The notes under the pieces are model-generated. The model had not been told where the DNA came from and ran no database searches. It saw nothing but the letters and a program-made list of their open reading frames with translations. A DNA stretch of 64,000 nucleotides, taken from positions 112,647 to 176,646 of the forward strand of contig JAHHGU010000002.1 of NCBI GenBank assembly GCA_019359765.1, in the 5' to 3' direction. The translations under genes were made by a program, and so were the position numbers. Within the stretch, counting starts at the first letter, position 1; each line of letters begins with the position of its first letter. Source of the stretch: Aphanothece sp. CMT-3BRIN-NPC111. GTDB lineage: Bacteria > Cyanobacteriota > Cyanobacteriia > Cyanobacteriales > JAHHGU01. Of the stretch, positions 50,732 to 58,520 are shown piece by piece.

Positions 50732-52633
50732 ATGGCTTTCAATCAAGAAGAATTTGATACTTTTGTCAAGCGCTTAGAGGTTTTTGCTCGTCAGAAACCG
50801 GGCATCTATAAACTGCGTGTTGGTCTGCTTGCCATACTTGGCTATGCCTATATCTTCTCGATTCTGGCAGGGCTGTTGGCAGTCTTGGGCTTGATTGTAC
50901 TGCTAGTGGTTTACAGCCACAGAATTAATGCCGCCATCATCAAGGGAGGCATTTTTGTACTTCTACCCACGTTTATTGTTTTGCGATCGCTCTGGGTTCC
51001 TTTTCCACCGCCCACAGGTTTAGCACTCAGCCGCCAAGACGTGCCTCGCTTATTTGCCTTAGTTGACGAACTCGCCTCTAAACTACAGGCACCGCGATTT
51101 CACCACATTCTTTTAACTGAAGAGTTTAATGCTGCTGTTGTCCAAAGACCACGTTTAGGCATCTTTGGATGGCAGCAAAATTACCTAATTGTCGGGCTAC
51201 CCTTAATGCAGGGTCTTTCCCCAGAACAGTTTCGCGCCGTACTTGCCCACGAGTTGGGACACTTATCTGGAAACCACAGTCGCTTCGGTGGTTGGATTTA
51301 CCGCGTCCGCAAAACTTATGTTCAGCTTTTAGAAAGACTCGAACAAAGTGGACACGAGGGTTCTTCTATTCTTTTTAACGGTTTTTTTAACTGGTACGCT
51401 CCCTTTTTTGGCGCTTATTCGTTTGTCTTGGCACGAATAAACGAATACGAGGCGGATCGGTGTGCTTCTCAGCTAGCAGGGGCGCAAAATACAGCCGAGG
51501 CTATGATTAAGGCGGAAGTCCAAGGCCGATTTTTGGATAGTTCCTTTTGGCCTAGTGTATTTAACCAAGTTGATTGCCAAATAGAACCACCAGCAGCAAC
51601 TTTTAGCAGTATGTTTACTGCTTTCCAGGCTAATGTGAAAAGTGAAGAAGCTCGCAAGTGGTTTGAGGAAGCTTTATCAGAAAAAACCAGTTGTGTAGAT
51701 ACCCACCCTTGCCTAGCGGATCGCCTTTCTGCTTTGGGATGTCTTCCCGCACCAGGGCAAGGACTTGCTTTACTTGTCCCACTTCAGGTGAGCGCGGCTC
51801 AACAATTTCTGGGAAATGCTCTCCAGAAATTTACAGATTATTTTGACCGCAACTGGAAAGAACAGGTAGCAACGCCTTGGCGACAGCGATATGCCTATGC
51901 TCAGGAAACGCTGCAAAGTCTGCAAGCTTTGGAGGAGAAGGCTCAGAAACAGCCTTTAACGGATGAGGAAGCTTGGCAGCGTGCCTCTTGGACATTAGAG
52001 TTTAAGGGTGAGGAAACTGCTATCCCCTTATTGCGAGAGGTACTAACAATTAGCCCGGAACACGCATCAGCTAACTATACGCTGGGGCATATATTGCTGC
52101 AACAAAATGATGCTACGGGTATTGATTACATTGAAAAGGCGATCGCCAAAGATACAGATGAAGTAATTGCAGGTTGCGAGTTAATTTACTCTTTCTTGAA
52201 CAACCAAGGACAAATCGAGTCCGCAAAAGCTTACCAGGAGCGTGCCCAGCAGCATTATAAATTATTGCTGAGGGCGCAGCAAGAACGGTCTTTTGTGAGT
52301 CCTAGTGACAAATTTCAGGCTCACAACTTGCCAGATGCAGTGCTGCAACAACTGTCTCAGCAGTTATCTGGTTACAAGCGCCTCAAAGAGGCTTACTTGG
52401 TACAGAAAGTAGTGGAATATTTTCCAGAAAAGCCCTTTTATGTGCTCGGGGTGAAGCGCGATCGCAGTTTCTTTGAGCTAGATAGCGATAAGGCCGATAC
52501 GGAATTCGTCAATCGCCTAGCTAATGAATTAGAATTTCCAGGCGGTGCTTATATTATTATCCTGAATAATAGCACCAAGAAACTGGGTAAGATGCTGCGC
52601 CAAGTAGAGAAGGCGGCTATCTATCGGAATTGA
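50732..52633 (+). CDS. M48 family membrane metallopeptidase with TPR tail
   Basis: A 633-residue protein. One or two membrane segments (about 28-60 and 70-92) precede an M48 peptidase domain. The zinc site is His173-Glu174-x-x-His177 (VLAHELGHLSGNH), with a third ligand likely in INEYEADRCASQLAG near 237. About 230 residues of C-terminal helical/TPR-like sequence follow (AIPLLREVLTISPEHASANY). It resembles HtpX/Ste24-like quality-control proteases, here with an extra helical domain. It is flanked by two TnpB elements. The second element's tnpB stop lies only 11 bases beyond this gene's stop. Confidence 0.85.
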   Translation: MAFNQEEFDTFVKRLEVFARQKPGIYKLRVGLLAILGYAYIFSILAGLLAVLGLIVLLVVYSHRINAAIIKGGIFVLLPTFIVLRSLWVPFPPPTGLALSRQDVPRLFALVDELASKLQAPRFHHILLTEEFNAAVVQRPRLGIFGWQQNYLIVGLPLMQGLSPEQFRAVLAHELGHLSGNHSRFGGWIYRVRKTYVQLLERLEQSGHEGSSILFNGFFNWYAPFFGAYSFVLARINEYEADRCASQLAGAQNTAEAMIKAEVQGRFLDSSFWPSVFNQVDCQIEPPAATFSSMFTAFQANVKSEEARKWFEEALSEKTSCVDTHPCLADRLSALGCLPAPGQGLALLVPLQVSAAQQFLGNALQKFTDYFDRNWKEQVATPWRQRYAYAQETLQSLQALEEKAQKQPLTDEEAWQRASWTLEFKGEETAIPLLREVLTISPEHASANYTLGHILLQQNDATGIDYIEKAIAKDTDEVIAGCELIYSFLNNQGQIESAKAYQERAQQHYKLLLRAQQERSFVSPSDKFQAHNLPDAVLQQLSQQLSGYKRLKEAYLVQKVVEYFPEKPFYVLGVKRDRSFFELDSDKADTEFVNRLANELEFPGGAYIIILNNSTKKLGKMLRQVEKAAIYRN

Positions 52634-52637
52634 CACT

Positions 52638-52658
52638 CTCAGCCCTAAAGGGACTGAG
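52638..52658 (-). ncRNA. predicted right-end hairpin of TnpB element 2
   Basis: CTCAGTCCCT-TTAGGG-CTGAG (minus strand) folds into a bulged hairpin overlapping the stop codon of the second tnpB, as expected for the 3' part of an omegaRNA. A similar CTCAGGGCTGAAGCCGCTGAG structure lies at the other end (54220-54240). The guide would extend into the 3' end of the M48 gene. Inferred by analogy. Confidence 0.4.
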
Positions 52659-54000
52659 ATTCTGCGGACAGAACAAGCTTAGGGAGATGTTTCTTAGGCG
52701 AAACATTCCAAAGTTTAATTCTCGCTACGGTCGTCAAAGACCGTCTACCCAGTCTGCTTAAATCTATGTTTAAGTTGCTGGCTACTTTTCTTAAAATATT
52801 TGCACTACCGTTTAAATCAGCGTTGACAATTGAACCATTTGCAGTTTGGTACAAACCACGTTTAACTCGCTTCCCAGATGCTGTCCAACCCTCTGGTTTT
52901 GCACCAAATACGGGTAGAGTGTCTCCATCTAAATAGCTTGCTTCTGAGGTGTAAGATTCTTCAGTTTCTTGGAATCTAATACCGTGCAAATCACACAATT
53001 GTTTTAATCTGTCTTTTAATTTACCTAATGGCATCTGGACAAATTTCTGGTTGTTAACCTGTCCCATATTCGCGTTATTTTTAAAGCTTTCGTTCCATCC
53101 TATTACTAATGTTCCAATGCCGTATTTTAAACAATGGTTAATTATTAGCTTTGCCGCTTTGTTTATTCCATCACGCATTTGGTGGTTGCGTTTACGGGTA
53201 ACTTGGTCTAACCAAGCATCCCAGTAAGCTTGTGGTTTACCTTCTTTACGTGTTGATATTTTTTTATTCCATAACTGATTCATTGCCTTCATTGCACGGG
53301 CATCAATCAATAAGGAATTGCCCAGAGTATCAACACAAGCCGCTAAGTTATCCGCAGTACCCAAATCAATAGATAGAGCTTGATTGATGTCTAGATCGTG
53401 TTGCTGTTTCTCTACTTCGTAAGACATTTCAAGGTAAAAAGCACCATTCTTGGGAAGAATTGTAAATTCCTTAACCTTTGATATGTCTAAGTTCGACGGT
53501 ACTGGCAAGAAAAACTCTGAGATGCCAAACCATCTTTTAATAGTCAACCCTAGCGAAAATCTAAGTTGACCATCTATTAGAGTTGGTTTCTGCCCTCCAG
53601 AGTTGGGATAGGCGACTTTAAACAGCTTAGAACCTATCAAGTAACTGGGGGCTTTGGGCTTAAAGTGCAGTTGACCCTTGAAAAACTTAGCCCGCAATTT
53701 CTTAAAAGATTTAAACGCTTCAGACACCGACATCAATGTTTGTTGGGCAGGGATAGATGGTAGGGATTGGGCAACCAGCGACTTACTTACTGATTCTTCA
53801 TAAATCAAATCAAATTTACCAGTCAGCAACTTGTTGGCTTTAAAAAAATACTGACGAGCAAAGTAAACTCCATTGTTATACAGCTTTCCCGATTGCTGGC
53901 AAAGATACTCCAATATTGCCTTTGTTTCTGGGTCAGGAGAAAGCATTACTTGCTGTATTCCCATTGATTTTTTAACTTTAGACATTGTTTCGACCTGCAA
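52645..54000 (-). CDS. tnpB: TnpB-family nuclease lacking the zinc finger, element 2
   Basis: A 451-residue protein of a second TnpB subgroup. The RuvC-like acidic residues visible are Asp212 (LSIDLGTADNLA), Glu304 in VIGWNESFKNN where usual TnpBs have VxEDL, and Asp395 (NADLNGSANILRK). The region between them reads TEESYTSEASYLDGD and contains no CxxC pair: the whole protein has only four scattered cysteines. The missing zinc finger is therefore real in sequence. It is divergent from a small ribbon-helix-helix gene 45 bases away. No tnpA is present. Confidence 0.85.
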   Translation of the reverse strand: MQVETMSKVKKSMGIQQVMLSPDPETKAILEYLCQQSGKLYNNGVYFARQYFFKANKLLTGKFDLIYEESVSKSLVAQSLPSIPAQQTLMSVSEAFKSFKKLRAKFFKGQLHFKPKAPSYLIGSKLFKVAYPNSGGQKPTLIDGQLRFSLGLTIKRWFGISEFFLPVPSNLDISKVKEFTILPKNGAFYLEMSYEVEKQQHDLDINQALSIDLGTADNLAACVDTLGNSLLIDARAMKAMNQLWNKKISTRKEGKPQAYWDAWLDQVTRKRNHQMRDGINKAAKLIINHCLKYGIGTLVIGWNESFKNNANMGQVNNQKFVQMPLGKLKDRLKQLCDLHGIRFQETEESYTSEASYLDGDTLPVFGAKPEGWTASGKRVKRGLYQTANGSIVNADLNGSANILRKVASNLNIDLSRLGRRSLTTVARIKLWNVSPKKHLPKLVLSAESQSL

Positions 54001-54008
54001 TATCGTGA

Positions 54009-54021
54009 TAGTATTATACTA
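54009..54021. promoter_or_regulatory. palindromic operator candidate between tnpB and the RHH gene
   Basis: TAGTATTATACTA is a perfect odd palindrome inside the 45-base gap separating the divergent tnpB and ribbon-helix-helix genes. Such position and symmetry fit a site bound by the small protein to control both. Inferred. Confidence 0.4.
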
Positions 54022-54045
54022 GCACAATATTAGCAAATTACATAT

Positions 54046-54198
54046 ATGTCTAGAAAAAAAGGTTCTATGGTTTATCTGTCTGATGAAGACAAAGCAAAAC
54101 TGGAGAGTATTGCCCAAAATTGGGGAGTCTCCCAGTCATCAGCGATACAAAGATTAATTAGGGAGTATAAACTAGAACAGAAAGACCACGGCGGTTAA
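54046..54198 (+). CDS. small ribbon-helix-helix (CopG-like) protein
   Basis: A 50-residue protein, starting MSRKKGSMVYLSDEDKAKLE and continuing with SIAQNWGVSQSSAIQRLIRE. The N-terminal strand (GSMVYLS) followed by two helices is the ribbon-helix-helix layout of CopG/Arc-type DNA-binding proteins. It is divergent from the zinc-finger-less tnpB, with a palindrome between. It probably regulates the element. The ORF is short but the fold pattern and arrangement support it. Confidence 0.65.
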   Translation: MSRKKGSMVYLSDEDKAKLESIAQNWGVSQSSAIQRLIREYKLEQKDHGG

Positions 54199-54267
54199 AA
54201 CCGCTCGTGTCGCTTATATCTCAGGGCTGAAGCCGCTGAGTTTTACGCATACCGCGATGCCCTATAA

Positions 54268-55173
54268 ATGAACGAAATTAAAACAGACTTTCAAAGCTTA
54301 CCTGATAGAGAAGATCAGGTTTTTTTTCATATTCCGGTGCTAAGTCGGGAGTTAATTGCCGGGTTGGCAGTTCGTCCGGGGGGACATTATTTAGATACGA
54401 CGGTGGGAGGTGGTGGACATAGCCGCTTGATTCTGGAAGCAGCAGCGGATGTGCGAGTGACGGCTATTGACCGAGATGAGCAAGCGATCGCCGCTGCTCA
54501 AACTAAGCTGTGCCAATATAGCGATCGCCTTCAGTTTTGGCAGGGGAATTTTGCCGATTATCAGCCAAATAATATCACTTTTGATGGTATAATAGCAGAC
54601 CTAGGGGTTAGCTCTGTCCATCTCGATTTTCCAGAGCGTGGCTTTAGTTTTAAGCACGAAGCGGACTTGGATATGCGGATGGATCGGCGTCAATCGCTCA
54701 CGGCTGCTGAGGTAATTAATCACTGGGATGAAGCGGAACTAGCAGATATTTTCTTTAAATATGGAGAAGAACGCCTATCGCGGCGGATTGCACGCCGGAT
54801 TGTCGAACGGCGTCCATTTAAGACGACAACGGAACTAGCAGAAGCGATCGCCTATAGTGTTCCCCGCCAATACCGTTATGGCAGAATTCACCCAGCTACC
54901 CGCGTCTTTCAAGGATTGCGGATTGCCGTCAATCAGGAGTTAACCTCCCTAGAGACATTTCTCAACAAAGTACCTAGCTGGCTTAAATTAGATGGCATAG
55001 TTGGGATTATCAGTTTTCATAGTTTAGAAGATCGGCTAGTAAAGCATAGTCTCCGGGAATCACCTTTATTGCGGGTGTTAACTAAAAAACCAATTACAGC
55101 ACAAGAAGATGAATTAGCAAATAACCCTCGTTCTCGCTCAGCCAAGCTCAGATTTGCACAACGGCTTGAGTGA
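54268..55173 (+). CDS. rsmH: 16S rRNA m4C1402 methyltransferase RsmH
   Basis: A 301-residue SAM-dependent enzyme N4-methylating C1402 in the ribosomal decoding centre. [20 protein letters not shown] and [19 protein letters not shown] form the SAM-binding start. [58 protein letters not shown] and [13 protein letters not shown] are the family's hallmark blocks. The length is normal. TnpB element 2 and its RHH gene lie directly upstream, with 69 bases between the RHH stop and this ATG. Confidence 0.96.
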   Translation: MNEIKTDFQSLPDREDQVFFHIPVLSRELIAGLAVRPGGHYLDTTVGGGGHSRLILEAAADVRVTAIDRDEQAIAAAQTKLCQYSDRLQFWQGNFADYQPNNITFDGIIADLGVSSVHLDFPERGFSFKHEADLDMRMDRRQSLTAAEVINHWDEAELADIFFKYGEERLSRRIARRIVERRPFKTTTELAEAIAYSVPRQYRYGRIHPATRVFQGLRIAVNQELTSLETFLNKVPSWLKLDGIVGIISFHSLEDRLVKHSLRESPLLRVLTKKPITAQEDELANNPRSRSAKLRFAQRLE

Positions 55174-55281
55174 CCAAAATAATTCGTAATTCCCGGTTTC
55201 AAGCCCCTAAATTTATTTATGGAAAACTCATAAATGCTCCCGCATCAATGTCCAAGGCCCTAAATTTATTTATGGGGTATT

Positions 55282-55306
55282 AATTACGAATTACGAATTA
55301 CGAATT
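55282..55306. repeat. heptanucleotide tandem repeat (ATTACGA)
   Basis: AATTACGAATTACGAATTAC followed by GAATT gives three tandem copies of ATTACGA downstream of rsmH. It is adjacent to a directly repeated CCTAAATTTATTTATGG block (55205 and 55259 regions). Confidence 0.65.
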
Positions 55307-55338
55307 GGAGCGTAGCGACATGACATCCTCCCACACTA

Positions 55339-55451
55339 AGAGCCTATCTTTCTTGCATCCTTTTCAGTGGTTGAATACGTACTGGTATCTGTGTTCATCA
55401 GTGTTTATCTGTGGTTAAAAATATCTTAAAACCACTTTTTGCATAGGCTCT
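55339..55451. repeat. 113-bp MITE-like element
   Basis: The ends AGAGCCTAT and ATAGGCTCT are perfect 9-bp inverted repeats and TA dinucleotides flank them, as for IS630/Tc1-type insertions. The interior is non-coding and includes GTGTTTATCTGTGGTTAAAA, also present near 2870. Confidence 0.6.
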
Positions 55452-55518
55452 AGCTGATTCACTGCCATGGTAGAAAAATTTATTATACGGAATCCGGCTG
55501 TCAAAAGTCTGAAACAAA

Positions 55519-55890
55519 TTAGGCATAGGTTAACCAATGATAGTTGGTTAGATTCCGAATTTCTACCTGCATATGTTGCTGGAGAAAGCGACATCGTTCA
55601 ACTAAAATTGTTTCGAGTTCATCTATAGTTTCAAAATAATTATTAGCCAACGGTTCATCCACCAATTTCCATAACCGCTCAGCTGGTTGCAACTCTGGAG
55701 AATAGGGAGGAAGATGTTCTACAATCATTTCAGGAGGCAAACAAACTTTATTGCTCATATGCCATGCCATCCGGCTCGATCTTGGACTAAAAAAATCATC
55801 TTCTTGTCATTGACTCCGACTTCTTTAACCAAAGTTTCAAAAACTAGATTCAACCATCGAACATTAACCCGAAGAATTAAATACCAACCT
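55519..55890 (-). pseudogene. IS630-family transposase remnant, frameshifted
   Basis: One frame (about 55890-55745) gives NDKKMIFLVQDRAGWHG, the central DDE block of IS630 transposases, then hits a stop. The next frame (55770-55519) continues MSNKVCLPPEMIVEHLPPYS and PELQPAERLWKLVDEPLANN, the last catalytic block, to the C-terminus (NLTNYHWLTYA). The N-terminal half is missing. The copy is dead: a frameshift near 55765 and a 5' truncation. Confidence 0.75.
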
Positions 55891-55954
55891 GCCACACCAT
55901 GCCAAATTTTCAACCTAACTAAGGTGAAAACTTCATATTTTTCGATCTGTTAGC

Positions 55955-56134
55955 GGGACTTAGACAAAAACTGAGGTAAAAATGGCTTCAAACCTAGATA
56001 GAGAAATGCTTTTAGCTTGAATGGGCATAAATATAGTATTGACAAGGGTTTCAGGCATTTTTGGGGCATTGACCTCATTTGCTTACTACGAGGGGCTTTT
56101 AGCCCCTTTAGGAGCCAGAAAATGTCTAAGTCCC
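55955..56134. repeat. 180-bp MITE with perfect 12-bp inverted ends
   Basis: GGGACTTAGACA at the left and TGTCTAAGTCCC at the right are exact inverted repeats. TTAGC abuts or nearly abuts both outer sides (GTTAGC before, ATTAGC after), a possible target duplication. The interior has a GGGGCTTTTAGCCCC hairpin and no open frame. It lies next to the IS630 remnant. Confidence 0.7.
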
Positions 56135-56232
56135 ATTAGCCAAAGTGCTTAGATCGTTACTAAAATATACCACGCCTCGCCGCACCTTGGAGCCTCAGTC
56201 CTTGCTGATGCGCGCTCGTTCATAACTAATCC

Positions 56233-56256
56233 CGTTCAGGCAAATTTGCCTGAACG
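56233..56256. repeat. perfect 24-bp palindrome
   Basis: CGTTCAGGCAAA followed by its exact reverse complement TTTGCCTGAACG. It is an isolated structure in the eroded region between rsmH and the exported-protein gene; possibly a terminator or a repeat fragment. Confidence 0.6.
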
Positions 56257-56337
56257 AGAAGGGGACACTTTCCGTGACGAACTTAGCCGATAGAACATTA
56301 CACCACTAATGTTAACCCCCGAAAATTTGACCGCTAA

Positions 56338-56466
56338 GAATCGGCTCGTGCTAAGGAACTGGTGAGGAGGAAGCAGGCAGATGCGGGGTTGTTGGAGTGG
56401 TGTAAGTTACAGTCAAGACCGATGTTGATAGCGGATGAAGCCGCAATGATGCCAATTACAGCCTAA
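56338..56466 (+). pseudogene. orphan C-terminal ORF remnant
   Basis: An open frame without a start gives ESARAKELVRRKQADAGLLE and continues WCKLQSRPMLIADEAAMMPI before TAA at 56464. It reads like the end of a helical protein, but no family is recognised and no upstream frame joins it. Flanking bases 56257-56337 show nothing assignable. Confidence 0.25.
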
Positions 56467-56561
56467 AGTTCGCCGTCACAGTCAAGCTTTGTTAAGTATC
56501 TGCACCAGTTCTCTATTCCTTCGGAAGGATGGAGGTTATAAACCACAGATGCACCCTCAGT

Positions 56562-56960
56562 ATGAATCGAATCACAATTACTTGCTTCGCTGTTGCAGGC
56601 GCTCTTACTACTGCGTTACCTGCCTTTGCCGCCCCTTGGGCTGTGGTTAGTAAACATGGTAGTAGCGAGACTCTTTCTGTTGACGCTGCATCTGTGGATA
56701 TCCAAGGCAAGCTCCGGTCTTACTGGTGGGAAATTAAGCTACCACAGCCAACGCTTGAGAAAAACGTCATCATTGGCGGCTATAGGATTTTTAGCGTAGT
56801 GAACTGCATTGAGGGTACATATCAAGCGCAAAAAGTTCAAGCAATCACACCGCATAACACGGTTGGGTTTACAGTTCAGCAAGGAACCAACTCTGCGGTG
56901 CGTGTGGCAACACCGGGCAGTAACGCGGAAATAGCAATGAGAGCAGTGTGTGCTTTGTAA
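56562..56960 (+). CDS. small exported protein, adhesin-E-like layout
   Basis: A 132-residue protein from the ATG at 56562: signal peptide ITITCFAVAGALTTALPAFA with cleavage before APW. The longest frame begins at 56529, but the internal ATG puts the signal peptide at the start. The mature part is beta-rich (WAVVSKHGSSETLSVDAASV; YWWEIKLPQPTLEKNVIIGG) with two cysteines (VNCIEGTYQ and the terminal AVCAL). The W-opening, D-SV and YR-VNC-Y spacing resembles proteins annotated as surface-adhesin protein E, but similarity is weak and the function is unknown. Confidence 0.6.
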   Translation: MNRITITCFAVAGALTTALPAFAAPWAVVSKHGSSETLSVDAASVDIQGKLRSYWWEIKLPQPTLEKNVIIGGYRIFSVVNCIEGTYQAQKVQAITPHNTVGFTVQQGTNSAVRVATPGSNAEIAMRAVCAL

Positions 56961-57002
56961 GCTTACCCCGTATGTTCTATCCAAGGTTACTTCACTTGAA
57001 CT

Positions 57003-57653
57003 ATGGCTCTTGAGATTTGTCCCAAATGCGGTAAGAAGTTGCACCCGCCATTGAAGACTAGCGGACGGCAGGTATGTGCTTGTGGGTGGACTGATAAGCC
57101 TGTGGTACGTCAGAAAACAGCACGAGTACCTTCCTCTACACCTTCCTTACTTAACAGGTCGATTTCAGATATTATTATTCAGCCATTAACTGCTAGGCTA
57201 CAGCCTCTCGTTTCTAACAAGCGTACTTTGGGCATTGGCATAGGTGCTTTAATCCTGCTGACAACTGGAGGGATTGGTGCCTGGTCGTGGGCGCACAGAG
57301 AAATCGTCTGCTCTACTAAAGATGGAGAAACAGTTTACACTCTTCTCAATGACGTTTCGCAACAGTGGGATGACGAAGTAAAGCTGGCTACCAGTACGTC
57401 ACGGATGAGCCTTACACCACGAATCGCAGAATTACAAAATATCCGACGCAAAGTTCAAAACCAGGAGTGACCTGAGTGTGCCCAGGCTGCACAATCTGAA
57501 TTGATAAAAGCAATGGATTCAACCATTGATGGATTTATCACATTTCTAGATCCTGACAAACCAGACGTTTTGTCTTCAGCAGAGATGGAGATAGGGCGGA
57601 GCCACTTTCTTATGTTTAATATGGAGCTACAAAAAATTAAACCTAAAGATTGA
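57003..57653 (+). pseudogene. zinc-ribbon membrane protein gene interrupted by in-frame TGA
   Basis: The frame from the ATG at 57003 encodes a zinc ribbon (CPKCGKKLHPP ... VCACGW), a linker, a membrane helix (IGIGALILLTTGGIGAWSW) and an external part. It stops at TGA 57468-57470 after 155 residues. The same frame continues without a break for 60 more codons (PECAQAAQSELIKAMDSTID; GFITFLDPDKPDV) to TGA at 57651. Gln-Glu-stop-Pro-Glu-Cys suggests a TGG Trp codon changed to TGA. The product would be about 216 residues if intact. The function is unknown. Confidence 0.65.
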
Positions 57654-58520
57654 GGCACCTAAGAAGCTACTTACCCGCTTTACACGCCACCAATGTTTTC
57701 TATTCAAGCCAAGCTTTTATCCTGGCTACAGCAGCAGCGCCGCCCGTGCCTGGTGGATGAAGTGGCAGCAGGTGTTCCAGATTTTGGGTAGTGCTGTGGC
57801 ACGTACTCCGGCGAGCGTAATAATGCAAGAGGCGCTTGCGTCGTACCCCGAAGGGGGCTTGCATTGTGGAGCGAGTCCCCAATGGCTTCACCCCTACCCG
57901 GAATTTTTACAGTAGCCCTAATTGGCTGTGAGCTTTACGAGCTATATCCTTTACAAGATAGGCAGGGGTTGATACATCAATGGTTTCGCTAACAGGACAC
58001 CTAACCAGATACTCAACAGTTGTTCCTGATTTGAGGTGAAGCAACGGTTTTTGGGTTATTGATTAACTCAAATATTGTCAGTAGAAATACTTACATACAT
58101 GATCATGCATGGGGTTCGTTTCAAAAAAAGGGGGAGGTAGCAGTTTTGAGCCGCGCGCGATCGCCGCTATGTCAGCAATAAAATAGAAAACCTGAGCCAC
58201 GATTACTTTTGAGAAGGGCCATTTTCATAAGTAATCAGCTCTAAATAATCCGCAGCGCTGCCTTGCTTGAAAGAATCGTCTGCGGTTATTCGTCTTTAGA
58301 CATCAAAGTTATACGTTTTTATATACACGATGGCAGCACACAGATGGCAGTCATGCATAAGCTCTTTAATAACTGGCTTACTGCTTAAATAAGTAATGCC
58401 TATCAGCAGCCTTAATTTAGGAAATATCTATCCGAGGGTAGAAAAGTAGACTAACGTTAAAGCTAAGACCAGATGCTCAGACTTGAGCAAACCTCCACAA
58501 ATAACTAGCAAATACTTTTA
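57654..58520. other. 867-base region upstream of the large adhesin gene
   Basis: Only a 32-codon frame at 57693-57791 (MFSIQAKLLSWLQQQRRPCL, ending VPDFG) looks protein-like; it may be a truncated remnant and is not called as a gene. The rest is non-coding and includes a CATGATCATGCATGG stretch near 58099. It must hold the adhesin promoter. Confidence 0.4.

Noticed and set aside
57700..57891. 63-residue minus-strand frame MKPLGTRSTMQAPFG
   Set aside because: Arg/His/Pro-rich translation with no start signal or recognisable domain, in a region that appears eroded.
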